64,000 nucleotides of DNA, taken from Cordia subcordata. Lineage: Eukaryota; Streptophyta; Magnoliopsida; Boraginales; Cordiaceae. Shown here one piece after another: positions 13,801-24,924 of the stretch. Position numbers and translations under genes: made by a program. Positions within the stretch are counted from its first letter, which is position 1. Every line of letters begins with the position of its first letter. The notes below the pieces were generated by a model, which was given only the letters and a program-made list of their open reading frames with translations, was not told the origin of the DNA and ran no database searches. The DNA is taken from contig JAPTOF010000021.1 in NCBI GenBank assembly GCA_028554755.1, forward strand, positions 4,823,501-4,887,500. Reading direction: 5' to 3'.

Positions 13801-15737
13801 CTTTGAAACAAATAGCAATGAAAACCTCTATCGACCTTCAAACCATTTTGACAATCACTGTTGTTGAGGTATTCATGACATCGTTGTTGGCTTCACCGAA
13901 AAGCTGAAGTCCTTGCCTTCTTGAGGAGGTGTTTGAAGAGAAGGGGAAGTGATTCGTCCTCTTCCTCTTCTTCTTCGATGCCATCATTTTAACTGACATC
14001 TTCTTTACGTATTATTGTGGCATATATGTCTGCTTGTGGGCCGGCCTTGTCAACGGCTTCGTTTTTGTTGTCGTTGGTGACAGTTGGGTAAAGGTCAGAT
14101 TGCTACTAGGTTCAGGTTGGTCAAGGCTAATCGGTATAGGGGTCTGGATGAAGGAATAGAAGTAGGGACGTTGTTGCTCCACTATGTGTACCAATGGAGA
14201 GGACATGAGTGATAATGAAACCAACGGACTTATGAAGCCATTGCATCCATAAAGGGCAGCGGAGCAAGGAGGTAGCTGGAAGCTAGAATTGGACAATCGA
14301 GTTGTTAATGGTGTGTTTAGTCGAACTAATTTGTCTTCGAGGGCCATAAATTTCTCCTGTCGGATCCCCATCAATTTCTGATTTTTAGCTGCCATGATGG
14401 AATTTGAGCAATGAGAGCACCAATTGTAACTATCTTTTGGAATTGATGCTAAAATGCATTGTTTGCAAAGCAGAGGAGCTGAGCTCCATTGGGAGAAATT
14501 GTTAAGAAAAAGGTACAGAAATGTATAGAAACTGCAAAAAAAAGTTAATAGATCAGCTTCTTAGCTAATTTTACAATCTGTTCATGCTTATATATCTGAG
14601 CTATAACAAAATGCTTAGATCAGCTAACCAGTACATTACTACCTGCCTGTTTGGCTCTGCTTATTTTGGGGCTTACAAGCCCTAACAGTAAAAAGCATGT
14701 GAGAGGAGCTTTTTACTTTTGGGGCTTATAAGCCCCAAAATAAGCAGAGCCAAACAGGCTCTACATTATTCCTCCTCAACTGAATCATGTGAGGTAATAG
14801 GGTCGAGTCCTTTCCTATTGCCCCTTTTTTTTTTTTGGGTCCATCTGCTTGGGCTTGGGTGGCATCGCAAACCTGTCCAATTGTTCCTCCCTTTGCCTAG
14901 CTGATTGCATCAGGATTCATAACATACTAGCTATAATAAGTGTTAATTACTATTTATCATACACGGATAATACTATTCATGATAAATGCTAGCTACTGTT
15001 CATGTCTTCATTCCATATTTTAAAGAATTTTGGCTATATAATCATTGAATGTGAATTACAGATGATGGAAATAAGGGAAGCTGTTGAAGAAGCAAGGGAC
15101 AGCCACACATTAAATCAGATACAGGAACAGGTATGACCCTATGCTACAAAAGTGATATACTGTAGTGTTGGGCTACACTTCTAAATCGCAGTTACCAGTT
15201 AATACAGAACTCTAATCTTGTTGCTTATTTGGTTGTTTGGGAAAGTTTTGCGGGGGTAAGCATGCAGCAGGGGTTTGGGTGGAGGTGTTGTCTTTAATAT
15301 GCATGTGGTACTAACTACCAGCTGAAGGCCTTCTTTAATTTTTTTGTTTATTTTTTATTTTAACATGATCAACTTGTGGAAGCCATATTAGCATGTATAT
15401 ACTTATTGTAAGATTTTTCCAATGTGTAGTTGTAGCAAGAGCATGGTGACTTGATTGACTCTAATGGATAAGATGCACCACTATAATCAAGACAGCTTTA
15501 GACATGCTACCTTGTCCAAATTTCACTCCTGCAAGGAGTTTTTAATGTGCACCATCTTATTTATTTTGGTTATTTGAAACTCATTCCTTCTCTATGCAGA
15601 TGCAAAAGAAGATGGGAAAGTGGTCTAAATCTTTTGCAGATGCATTCCATGGTAGGAAATATGATGAAGCTGTGGCCTCTATTAGGAGAATGACCTACTA
15701 CAAGCGGGCAATTGAGGAAATTGTTAAGAAGCTCTAG
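7880..15737 (+). CDS. HSCB: mitochondrial iron-sulfur cluster co-chaperone HscB
   Basis: Six exons keep one frame: 7880-8271, 9913-10009, 10149-10238, 10860-10925, 15062-15130 and 15600-15737, giving 283 residues. The N-terminus is basic and Ser/Arg-rich, as in a mitochondrial presequence. Next is a CxxC...CxxC zinc-binding module (CWNCNAV and CDACRSI, about residues 84-103) typical of eukaryotic HscB. The J domain follows, with its essential HPD in KKLHPDLVHSK. The C-terminal three-helix domain that binds the scaffold protein ISU ends in RMTYYKRAIEEIVKKL. In the family, HscB brings the ISU scaffold to an HSP70 and stimulates its ATPase during Fe-S cluster assembly. The ATG at 7880 was preferred over the in-frame one at 7817 because it starts a better presequence; this is uncertain. 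Intron 4 is 4.1 kb and filled with transposon sequence. Confidence 0.93.
8552..9035 (+). pseudogene. LRR receptor-kinase fragment in HSCB intron 1
   Basis: The reading starts LQVLDLRSCRISGAIPISIG and continues NLVSLTSIYLWSNNLTRLVP. After a frameshift near 8785 it reads ELDLGKNSLTG, then LDMWLNFLCGAV and IPAQLGDL. These are consecutive plant-type 24-residue leucine-rich repeats (LxxLxLxxNxLxGxIPxxLGxLxxL). There are in-frame stops near 8981 and no signal peptide, membrane segment or kinase domain. It is a decayed piece of an LRR receptor-like kinase gene lying in sense orientation in the intron. Confidence 0.75.
11575..11853 (-). repeat. 3' LTR of the gene-capturing element
   Basis: Read on the minus strand it begins TGTGTCATGG and ends GTTCACA, giving the usual TG..CA. 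It contains a 35-bp tandem duplication (units 11778-11812 and 11813-11847) absent from the other copy. Homology to the FAR1-related fragment stops about where this repeat begins. Confidence 0.6.
11864..12570 (-). pseudogene. FAR1-related (FRS6/8-like, MULE transposase-derived) fragment
   Basis: Minus-strand reading gives RMQLTSPNFFDLMD, then KNVLW, then LPAIVGINCHGQFVLLGCAR, LTDETVASYV, a frameshift, CRALQSEIAEEFPRSHHCF, DLSHIMRKV, stop, FDATRRALIKSVYETLKLFN and FEAAWGFVIQCFGVGDNEWL. This order is that of the central MULE-type domain of plant FRS transcription factors. The FAR1 DNA-binding domain and the SWIM zinc finger are absent. Stops and at least two frameshifts make it non-coding. The catalytic-region aspartate motif (TIITD in relatives) reads TIIHM here. 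Confidence 0.75.
12605..13545 (-). pseudogene. F-box/LRR (RNI-like) protein fragment
   Basis: Minus-strand reading gives RLKYLAEECETLQGLELH (13480-13430 region), NLQILKVIGNV, ITDIGLTIFAHWCRRLVKLQ, then, after 13200, EELTLCDHRMDDGWLSTL, NLKTLKLQSCRSMDSS, LEGCSLLSREGSDSMVIF, and near 12700 ELAALCSALKEVKVGDDS. The repeats are the cysteine/leucine type of plant F-box RNI proteins and run in order to the expected C-terminus. Stops and frameshifts are present after 13100. The F-box itself is not recognisable. No introns interrupt the match, which would fit a transcript-derived copy, though the gene structure of the source is unknown to me. Confidence 0.75.
13531..14395 (-). pseudogene. gag-like leader frame of the captured-gene element
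   Basis: From 14395 the minus strand reads MAAKNQKLMGIRQEKFMALE with a following DKLVRLNTPLTTRLSN, a charged amphipathic start like some gypsy gag proteins, stopping at 14012. A second frame from 13818 to 13531 is acidic (DEDDEQEDEDVSG). Neither frame has a zinc knuckle. Its placement just after a primer-binding-site-like sequence is the main reason for calling it gag-like. Confidence 0.35.
14409..14424 (-). other. primer-binding-site-like sequence
   Basis: The minus strand reads ATTGGTGCTCTCATTG immediately after the LTR's terminal CA, the position of a reverse-transcription primer site. Similar TTGGTGC-type sites occur in plant gypsy elements. Confidence 0.5.
14425..14795 (-). repeat. 5' LTR of the gene-capturing element, interrupted by a MITE
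   Basis: On the minus strand it has a TATA-like AGATATATAAGC (about 14587-14598) and ends AGTTACA directly before the primer-binding-site-like sequence. A 122-bp MITE at 14640-14761 splits it. Removing the MITE and one target copy restores alignment with the other LTR. Confidence 0.6.
14640..14761. mobile_element. small hAT-type MITE
   Basis: The terminal inverted repeats are CCTGTTTGGCTCTGCTTATT (left) and AATAAGCAGAGCCAAACAGG (right), extending through TTGGGGCTTA. It is flanked by TACATTAC (14632-14639) and TACATTAT (14762-14769), an 8-bp target duplication with one mismatch, as for hAT elements. It is nearly a pure hairpin. It lies inside the 5' LTR of the gene-capturing element, so it is the younger insertion. 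Confidence 0.8.
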
Positions 15738-16999
15738 TTCAGGTATTTCCTTTTCTGCATATTGATAAAAAGTGTTTAAGCAAGGGAACGTGTGTGTATT
15801 GTCCCTTTTCGTTTCCATTGTTTGTAAAGCAAAAGAATGAGGGATCCTGCTGACAAGGTGTTACATGTGTATTATGATGTCGGCATTATGTGTATTATAG
15901 GTTCTTAAGGTATGAGGACCAACAGGGTGCTTTTATTTATTAACTTAATGCATTTTCTAGTTATCTATTCTCCTCTCCCTAAGGGTGTTTCCCTTAGCAG
16001 ATTGAATCAGAAATGGGCATCAGATCATCATATTATATGGGCAAGGTGTGGGACAATGGAGTCTTTTACCGTTAACCAGATGGGCCCCCAGTTTTCCTGA
16101 CAAAATACGGTATGATGGGAAAACCAGTAGGTAAAGGTCCGGATTTGGTGCTTTCTCCGCACATTTCTTCAACCTATTTAGTTTTTGTTCGAGTATTTAG
16201 TACTCGGGGTCTCGCTCCATAAAGAAGCCATTTACGTGTGTGCCTAGCATATCTAGGATTGGTTGGTCAAATTTTCCTGCAAATCTGCAGCTGTTGTTAT
16301 AAATCAGATCTGCTTATCTTCCTTTTATCTTCAACGAATTAAGGCTTTAGTCAGCTCTGTGTGTGTGTGTGTGTGTGTGTTTTTTTTTAATTTAATTTTT
16401 ATTTTTCTCTCCTCGCAGACTTGTTTAAAGGGCCAAAGTGCAAGGGGGATGCCTGGTACTGTAATGCTCCAACCAAGTGACAGTCGTGATAAAAGCTGGC
16501 CGGGCCAATTACAAGTGAATCCTTCTTCGAGGTTGTAGGCAAACTTTTTATTTATTATTATTTTTTAAGGCTTCTCAGATGGTATGTTTAAGAATTTTCA
16601 AGTGTTGGTCTTGTACCTTATGAGGCGAGAGCAAGTGAGAAGGTGCATGTAAAATAATAACTCCCGACAAAGTCATTGGTCAAAATCAATTGCAATAATT
16701 ATAGATCCAAAATAATAAATTAGATATTTTGAGAAAGTAATTTTTGGTATTTTCGACAAGTGATTATGTGGATTTAGTTTCACATCTTATATTGAATAAA
16801 ATAACCGAATTGAGTATCAATTTATTCTGTTCTTTTAATATTTTTTTTTATTATACGACACAAATGTGTAGAGCAGTCGACTATGGTGTCACGTGTTGCT
16901 CAAAGAATGAATACAAGAGGAGGGTGAAATGGATTTATGGCACAAAAATGACAATAATTTTTTTTTTTAATTTGCAGAATGATCTAAGGTGCAAGATAT
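15738..16999. other. HSCB 3' flank
   Basis: No gene is supported. A (GT)n run at about 16358-16380 is followed by poly-T. A short open stretch at 16420-16535 after a splice-acceptor-like CTCGCAG is unrecognised and could be an untranslated exon, but nothing confirms it. Confidence 0.4.
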
Positions 17000-18352
17000 A
17001 CAAACAAGTAATCAGTCAAATAACTCAATTGTAAAGAGTTAAAGGATAGAGAGATCATACACAACATTTTTTAGATGGTTCACACTTCTTTGGACATAGC
17101 TCTCCACCTAAGGCTTCTCTTAGGATTTCCAAAGCTTAAGTGCTTTGCTAACGATATTGTTTCTTGTTTAGTACGTTATAAAAATGTAGAATAATATTGA
17201 TAAACTTTATTTTACCACAAAGACTTTAAATGTTTACTCAACACTGGAAAAATTTTAGCCCTCCGCCTCAACAAATTTGATCAAAGGAATTGAATGCAAG
17301 GGTCTAATGTGAGGAGAAGCTTTTAATGTTATAGGATTGCATATGAGAGCTCCGCTGAAGTGAGATGTGGGGCAAGAAAAACATATTTATAATAGTAAAA
17401 TGTAAAATCTCCAATGGCTAGTTTAAAAAAGCAATCTGCACTACTAGTCGACCCCTAATGGTTGATCGGTGCCTGAGCCGATGTTCAACTAAACTCTTTG
17501 GACATACCGATCAACCCTAATAGTCGACTGGCACTCTCAACCGGTGCCTAAGTCAGGCTTACTGATCATATTGGTTGATGCTACTGGTTGAAGACACCTT
17601 AATTAGTGCCCATCGGTCAACCGACATGCTCAGTTGCTGCCAACATATTGTGTAGAAAAAAAGTTTGCCAACTTTTGTAAAACAACCACTTTTCACCAAA
17701 ACAACATAAAAGCTTGCTTTTTGCAGAAATTAGGCTGCCCAAGGCAATTAATCAAAGTTATAATACCAAATTTCACTAATGCAAGCTTTCTTAAACACTC
17801 ATGGCATTAAATAAAAATCATATTTTAATCTAAGCTAAAAAATACCGAAACATACATACACACAAGATATATATGTATAGTTTTGAAGATGGTTAAAAAC
17901 CAACTAAAAAGAGGCAACTCCTTTGAGAGCAAACTAGAAAGGATTCAAGATACTTATTTTGGAAAAACAAACTTAAATGCAACATGCACTTTTATAAACC
18001 ATGCCCATTTGCTTTTCATATGAAGATATGCATTCGGAAAGTATTTCTGAAGTAATGTTATACTCACAAGCTTATGTTTTTGCAACATGTAAGGTATTGG
18101 TTGAGTTTTTAAGGGTGCATATCCATAAAGACCAATTTAACAAGAAAGTGCACCAAGTCTTCAAGGTTTCCCTTGGACACACTTCAGTGTTCATGCTCAA
18201 TAGAAGACTTCAACCAATCTCTAAATAATCACCAACAAAAATATGCAATATATACTCAAGGTAACTACTTAGAATTAGCTACAACAAGAATATCAATTAC
18301 GTCAATTGTTAGAATCATCAAAATATATAAAAACATGAGATGATTCCAACAA
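17000..18352 (-). mobile_element. degraded copia-type LTR
   Basis: On the minus strand, sequence from about 18350 reads TGTTGGAATCATCTCATG and then a TTTTGATGATTCTAACA-like stretch, like the start of the copia LTR at 27308 (which has TTTTGATGATGCC). Inside is a part rich in GGTCGACC/CAACCGGT-like words (17450-17640), a feature shared with that LTR. The low-coordinate end and target duplication were not found. The call is tentative. Confidence 0.35.
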
Positions 18353-20202
18353 ATCCCCAAATAAAGTTCCTTTGCAAGTACCATCGACGACCTGGGCCGA
18401 TGTTGTTAGAGGTGAAGTGATGACTACTTTGCGGTTGCTTTAGTGTGCTCATGCCCTTGTATACATTGTTCATCTTCATAAAATATTTTGGTTTATTTTG
18501 TCAATAAAAAAAGGTACGTGCTCTTTTTATTTATTATTGAACCAGTTAACATTGATAGGGCAATATAAAACAACTGTTTGGCAAAAAGAAGACGCTATGT
18601 CATAACTATTAACCTCAGTAATAATAATTGTATGTGTACCATTTGATTAGGGCTATACACAGTTTGGTACAGTTTGGAGATTTGAAAATCTTTAGAACCG
18701 TTCTAAACTTTCAGTTCTTGAATATTTCAAAATCATATCATACTAAAAAAAAAAAAAAAGTCTACGCCCCATACCGTTCTAAATTTTTGGGAAAGTTCAA
18801 ATACAGGTATTAGATTTTCTCAATACTTATTCATTGGGATGAAAAAAAAAAAAATCTGTTAATACGTGAGCATAGTTAACTCTTACACAACAACCTAGAA
18901 AAGTTACAATAATGTCATGGGTAAAATATGTAAAATTTATATAAGTTTATAAATAACAATTTCATCTAATCAATTTAATTAATATGGTTTCACTAATTAT
19001 TTTACAAAATTTACTTCACCATATAACTAGAATCAATTAAGTCTTATTAGGTTATATATTAAATTGTTTAGATAGTAATCGAATAATATGATTAAGACCA
19101 ATTAGGCTTAGTCTTGTTAGGTTAAAGATTAGCAAGTTGCGTTAGATAAAAAGAGTAAGTAGTATGAGTAAAATTAACAAAGTGGGTAATATAACCAGCA
19201 TCAATTAAACGCTATTAGCTTAAACTAGAAGGAAATTATGCTAGTAGGGAATTAAGTTAGAAACATAATTAAAATTGACTAATACAAATATTAATATATT
19301 AATAAAGAGCTAACATTGAATTTAGGATTAATAGTTGTTACATTTAAAAATTAACTTTGTGTACCGCTCTGACCTTTTTACAATTTAATCACTTTTTTTT
19401 TAATAATTAGGTCATAAACCTTAATTACCATGTATATAAAAGTTAATATAATTAAGATAAAATTAATTTGTTATAAGGTTAAAAATTAAAAAATTAAGAT
19501 ACATGATGATGTTAACAAAAAAATTAAAATTAATCGTTTGCAGTATAACAAAAATTAAGTATGATTACATTACAAAATACAAAGTATTTTTTCTTAGTTT
19601 TAGAAAGAATTTAAAATTTTTTATGACCTTAAAATAAAATATTAATATTAATATTAAATACTATATAAAATCTTTAAATTTGTAATATTAAAAGCAACAT
19701 AAATAATTATTAATTTAATTCTTTTCGTCCGGCTAGTCTGATAAAATTTGATGCGCTTTGATTCATTTCAATTCTCGATACAGAATCTAGAATCGTACTA
19801 TAAAAATATTCTCGATTCGATTCAGTTCGATTCTTGTAAAAATTTAACGAGATCTTCAATTCTTGTATGTTTTGATACGGCCTTTCAATTTAATTCAATT
19901 TAAGATCTCTAAGATCCATGTACAACCCTAATTTTAATAGAAACCACTAGCCTCCAATCTCCATGCTCCTTTCCATAAATGAAAGTTCTACACATGTAGC
20001 CTTCGTCAAACTACCAAAAAAACAAAAATGAAAAATGAAAAATGAAAAATAAAAAATAAAATAAAAAGAAGAATCTGGTAATAGAAGTACGCAACATCGG
20101 TGACGTGCATATTTTTATTCCCCCCTTCTCCAAGAAAAAAAAAGCTTGAAAAGGAAAAAAAGAAAGGAAAAAAAAAAAAAAAAACCAACCACGAGAAGTA
20201 AG
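18353..20202. other. AT-rich intergenic region
   Basis: No gene, RNA or clear mobile element is recognised. The stretch is strongly AT-rich with poly-A runs near 18740, 18840 and 20170. Confidence 0.5.
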
Positions 20203-20210
20203 CTATAAAT
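20203..20210 (+). promoter_or_regulatory. TATA box of the Fra a 1-associated protein gene
   Basis: CTATAAAT lies about 60 bases before the ATG at 20268, leaving room for a short 5' leader. Confidence 0.55.
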
Positions 20211-20267
20211 CGTGTTGGGATTCATCAAAAAAGCACACAACAAAGAATAAATCAATCAATCGATACA

Positions 20268-22158
20268 ATGGGTTGGGTCTGGAAGGATGAAGATGCTTAT
20301 TCCTCACCCGCGGGTGAGATTACCAAGTACGACGGCTCTGGTGGTGGTCGATGCTCCTCCAGGAAAATCGTGTCGTCGCGGTGCCGTACGGAGGAGTCGG
20401 AGCCGGGGAAATTCGTCCGTAAATGCGAAAAAACTGAGCAGATTTTCCGTGACTGCCTTGGAAGGTATTCATTTTTTTTCTTTTCGATCTTTTTAACGAC
20501 GAGTGCAACATTGTAACCGTTAATGTTACATTACTATTACGTCTTAGTGATGATGAACAAATCTTGGTAATACATTGGGTGTTTTAGGTGTGAATTTAAT
20601 AATAATAGTAATAATTTGGATTTTATTTCACTTTTCTAAATTAGGTCTTTTTTTTTTTTTTGTTTTAATCTTGGGGTTTAAACCCTAGGTCAACAAATGG
20701 TTTAATCTTGAGCGGAAATGATTCAAAAAATTGAACTTTCCATTGGGATGTTGCATTAGGAAGTGGAAAGAAATTCATGACTTGTGTATCGAAAGTGTTT
20801 GGTTAACAAACTAAACTAATTAGGTCAAGCCTTATCAGCTGGGATTTGCTATCTAATCCATAAGAAAATTGAATAAAATTTACGCCGACCGTCGGCTACT
20901 GAGTCTATACTAACCCTCACTGAGGCGGCGTTAAATGTTGTCTTAGTATGATTGTCCTGCAGGAAGTGTGCGTTTTTATATGATTTATTAGTAGTTTGTT
21001 GATAAAATTTCCGTTGATTTAGTTTAACGGTACAAGTGTGTATGTATGAACGAGTTTGATTTTAGTTTACCACAATATCGTAGAATTTGTAGTTGACTAG
21101 AGGATGACGAAATACCTGTCCATGGATTTCTGCACATAATTTGCCTATATGAAGTGATTGTTTAAGAATAGGGAATTCTTGTGGTTAGGACATCTGGGGT
21201 GTGTTAATTTGTATGAAGGCTTTGCAAACTGTATGTCCGTATCTAATGGCCAATTCATTTGATAAGTGCTGTATTTTGAGCGAAGTTACGTCCTTGCACT
21301 GAGGCAGATTACAGTGGCCTGATAGTTAGAAGAGTGGTAGCACAAGTAACTCTCTGACATACTGCGGCTTCTGTTGGATAAAACTGAACAAATTTGGCAA
21401 AAATTTGGAGATCTAGGATATCTTATATATTGGTGGAAGACGAATAAAACGCATCTGAAATGGGTGTTAATTAAATTTGTATATGTAATCATGTGCATGT
21501 TATTGGAGAACAACACTCACTGCTTGGGCTTGCAGAATTTTTTTTGTTAAATTTTTGGTGAAGTTGCAATATCGCTTTCTTCTATGCATTAAGAGCCTCC
21601 TCTTTTCCTTGGCTGTTCCTGTTTCTTTTTCCAATTCCAATTGATGTATTGAAATTTTTTTTTTTGTGATCTGGTGTGCTATCCAAATGATATTTCTGAA
21701 CCAGCCAAGATAACAGCGTAATTAGAACTGCTTAGAATTGATATCTCTTGTTTTGAAATAGGCCCTCTGAGCTGGTGCAATCTAACAAAGAATATACGGA
21801 GGAAGATGTCACAGAACAAATGATAAAGGGCTCTTTTCCTTTTGAGGCACCAGAGAATAGACCCTTTGACTTTCCAGGCCTCCGGAGTGACATTGATGCC
21901 ATTGAACGCAGCTTCTTCAGTGGTCTCAATCGCTTCTTTGATGCTGCTGAAGATATGAGGAATGGCTTTTTCAATATTTTTGGGTCTCACATTTTCGATG
22001 GTGATTCTCCAGCCTCCTCTAGGAGGAGGGGCATTCCCATTGAAGGCTACCCTTCCAAAGAAGCGTCTCCAAAGCTCAATAATCCTGATCGTGAAGCTCT
22101 GCCTAAGCAGAACTCTGATGGCGATCTTGATCTTTCTGGACTCGCTAGAGATGTTTGA
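20268..22158 (+). CDS. Fra a 1-associated (Mal d 1-associated) protein
   Basis: Two exons, 20268-20464 and 21762-22158, join within an Arg codon to give 197 residues. The start MGWVWKDEDAYSS, the CSSRKIV...C and EPGKFVRKCEKTEQIFRDC cysteine-bearing block, EYTEEDVTEQMIKGSF and FDFPGLRSDIDAIERSFF are hallmarks of the small plant family named after partners of the strawberry and apple PR-10 allergens. The conserved part ends near NGFFNIFG (residue about 137). The rest is a polar, Pro/Ser-rich tail ending LSGLARDV. It has no signal peptide or membrane segment. The biochemical role of the family is not established. It resembles mitochondrial/CHCH-type proteins only in having paired cysteines. Frame, splice sites and a TATA box all agree. 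Confidence 0.9.
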
Positions 22159-22617
22159 AGCTGAGCTATTTGGGGTCGAGCTATGCCTTTGATGTTGAAA
22201 ATATGTTCTCTCTACAGTTCCGGTAACCTGTTTGTGAAATATGGTTAAAATTAGAAAATGTGTAGTTTCCATTTCTTTCCAGTAGTAGAAGTTCATCCTA
22301 GTCTGCAAGACTAATCTTTGACATAATGATAGTGACTAAAATAGTCGTTCTAAGAAACCTTTATATGAATAAAATTGGTTTTCCCGAGAAACCGTTGCGC
22401 GACATGCTGATCTTTGATGCTATGCTATTTCTGGTCATATTGAATGTTTTATCTCCGTGCATTGAAGTTATTCTGGACAAAGTTGGTTGCATAACAAGTC
22501 GAGTAGGAATTATTTCTCTGTTGTGAAACTGGTGCTCAATTTTTCCTTGCATCTGCGTATGAAATAACAAGAGACACCTTTATGTATGTATGGCGAATCT
22601 TGTTTGTCTCAGATTTT

Positions 22618-23059
22618 GAGCCCGTTTGGCTTTGCTTTATTTTTAAGTCCTGTTGCTTATAAGCAAAAAGTTGCTTTTAAGCTAGTAAAAAATAAGTAAA
22701 GATGTATTTGGATAATATGTACTTATAAGTTACTGACATGTTTGGCAAATAAGTGTTTATAAGTAACAATAGTAGTTAAAATGACTAAAAATAATATGTA
22801 ATTAATTAAAGAAGAAGATTAGGATGCAAGGGTATTATTGTAATATGCGTCCTCAAGTGTGAGGATAAACATGTCTTTTTAATAGGCTTGATTAATTAGT
22901 TTATAAGTACAAAAATTTTAAGTAGCTCCAACTTGCTTTTTTTTTACTTGCTTATAAGCAAGCTTACATGGTTTATAAGCAACTTCACTAAACATATAAT
23001 TTTTTGTTTTTGGCTTATAAGCTAGTCAAACCAGCTTATAAGCAAAGCCAAACGGGCTC
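22618..23059. mobile_element. hAT-like MITE, 442 bp
   Basis: The ends are perfect inverted repeats for about 20 bases: GAGCCCGTTTGGCTTTGCTT and AAGCAAAGCCAAACGGGCTC. The interior repeats CTTATAAGC-type words. No coding capacity. No clear target duplication (flanks CAGATTTT and TTTAATGT). Confidence 0.75.
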
Positions 23060-23850
23060 TTTAATGTATTGGCTAGTGAACTTTTCTTAATCCCCCAGGC
23101 ATATGGCCTTGTCTTTCGCGTGCAGTAGAGCATCAAATGCCTATTTTTGCAGATTCAAACATGTAGATAGTCATTAGCTTGTTTATTTAAACATTCTGCC
23201 AACATTTTATGTCAGAAGCATTCTGCCAAAATTTTCTAATTCATGGGTGTGGTATCTTAAATTGTGTTCTCATGTAATAGTTAAAACCGTAAATATCATT
23301 GCTGCTTATGATTTTATAAAAAGAAAATCTGTTCGCGTGCACTTTAGCTATCTCGTCTTATGTAGCTAGTGTTTTCTATGTTTTGTCGTTATTCTCTTAG
23401 TAAAATCTTTAATAAAAAATTTAAATCTTTTTAGTTTATTAAAAATCCGATAATCCGAAAATTCACCCTCAAAAATATGTTCTATCTGAAAATCGGATTT
23501 TTAACTATTGGATCAAAAATAAATTTTCTAATTCGATATCCGAATATCCCATTATCGAATTTGATTCTCACCTCTACTCATATACGTTTTGTTAATGGGA
23601 GCCTTTGGTCTCGCTGATTATGGCTCTTGGATTGTTGCGCAGTCAACTTTGGTTGCTCCGAATCCAATGGTTGGTGATGAGCAATTGAATATCATGTGTT
23701 TAGCGTTTTAGCACAACATCTGGGCCTATTAGTTTTGGAATTTTTCTTTGATTTTGTTCTTGAGATATGTGATCATGTTTCCTTTCATTGTTTGTTTGGG
23801 CCCCAGAGCGTTGGCCTTGTAAGTTGCAAAGACTTATTGGACTTGACTTA

Positions 23851-24086
23851 GAACTTATTTGGATTAATTTTTTTTAGAAAACATATTTTTTTTGGAAAAA
23901 AAGTGTATTATTATTGTAATAACTATTTGACTTGACTTTGAAGAAAACTAAAATTTTGCGGGAAAAAAAGCTCATTTACAACTTTCTCTAAAAGTTAAAA
24001 TTTTTAACTTCTCAAAAAAGCATTTTTTTCTAGAACTATTAGAAAAAGTGTTTTTTTTTTAAAAAAAAAACTATTCAAACGAGCTC
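23851..24086. mobile_element. Tourist-like MITE with TTA target duplication
   Basis: The left end GAACTTATTTGGATT and the reverse complement of the right end, GAGCTCGTTTGAATA, form imperfect inverted repeats. TTA flanks both sides (23848-23850 and 24087-24089), the PIF/Harbinger signature. Confidence 0.65.
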
Positions 24087-24301
24087 TTATTTGTTTGTTC
24101 AATGCTTTAATTAGTGTAATAAAATTAAACCCCAAAAAGGGGAAAAAGAAAATCCAACCTGAAAAGTTAACGAGTGAAATGCGCAGGATTTTATAAACCA
24201 GTAGTTCACCTTGGAACTCTGCTAAAATCATTTAGGTTACGGCGAAACTTCCAGCCGGCAATGGCCCATTTGACCTAAGGAGAAAGGCACAACTCGCATT
24301 A

Positions 24302-24704
24302 GGCTATCTCTATCAGTTCTCCTATTTTTTCCCCTAAATTTAAATGATTTGAGTCATTTTCTTATAATTTGGGATCCCCTATTTTCAGTTCTACTCCAAC
24401 AGTTCCCCTATTTTTTTTTTTATCAAACACTCAGTTTAAGAAATCCTTATTTTAGTTTTACTCCAACAGCTATCCTATTTTAAAATATTACAGTCTTAAA
24501 GTTATGGAGAATAGGGGATGGGATTTGGGTTTTGGCATTAGGGGATGAAAAAAACCCCTATATATGGGTGCTTTGTTTTGGAGTTTTGAAAAAATTCAAA
24601 TTTTGGGGGATGAGATAAGGGAGCTGTTGGAACATATTAACACCAATCACTCCCCTAAATACGAGTTTTTTTTTTTATGTTTAGGGTTGCTGTTGGAGTA
24701 AGCC
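24302..24704. mobile_element. PIF/Harbinger-type MITE
   Basis: TTA at 24299-24301 and 24705-24707 flanks imperfect inverted repeats GGCTATCTCTATCAG and (reverse complement) GGCTTACTCCAACAG. The interior repeats CTCCAACAG-like words. No open frame. Confidence 0.6.
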
Positions 24705-24924
24705 TTATGTGTTAGTATGGTTGATAGGTATACCGTTTATCGAATACAAATTTTAATTATTTACTGACAACTTTATCAACTTTGAGTTCCGTTTGTTTCC
24801 CCCTCTAGTGTCACTTCACCTTTCACAGCTTTTATGTGGTGGTTTTTACCCTTTTTTTGAAAATTTATTGGAAAAATAACTTATTTTTGGAAAGGTTTTC
24901 AAAAATATACTTTTTGATAAAGGA

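Larger units (their letters stand above)
11575..14795 (-). mobile_element. LTR-flanked non-autonomous retroelement carrying two host gene fragments
   Basis: Direct repeats at 11575-11853 and 14425-14795 are alignable over most of their length (shared blocks include TCTGTTCATGCTTATATAT and AATGCTTAGATCAGCTAACC). On the minus strand the repeat at higher coordinates is the 5' LTR. It is followed at once by a primer-binding-site-like ATTGGTGCTCTCATTG and an ATG opening a gag-like frame. Between the LTRs lie an F-box/LRR fragment and a FAR1-related fragment, both minus strand, so both are sense to the element. No protease, RT or integrase is visible. No target duplication was found, and eight bases past the outer LTR edge also match in both copies, so ends are approximate. 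The whole element sits antisense in HSCB intron 4. Confidence 0.65.

Noticed and set aside
16263..16538. 91-codon open frame after HSCB
   Set aside because: It spans a GT microsatellite and poly-T run, and its last part is unrecognised.
17440..17640. repeated CAACCGGT/GTCGAC words suggesting a regulatory array
   Set aside because: Similar words occur in the SIRE-like LTR at 28.0-28.2 kb, so they are better explained as LTR sequence.
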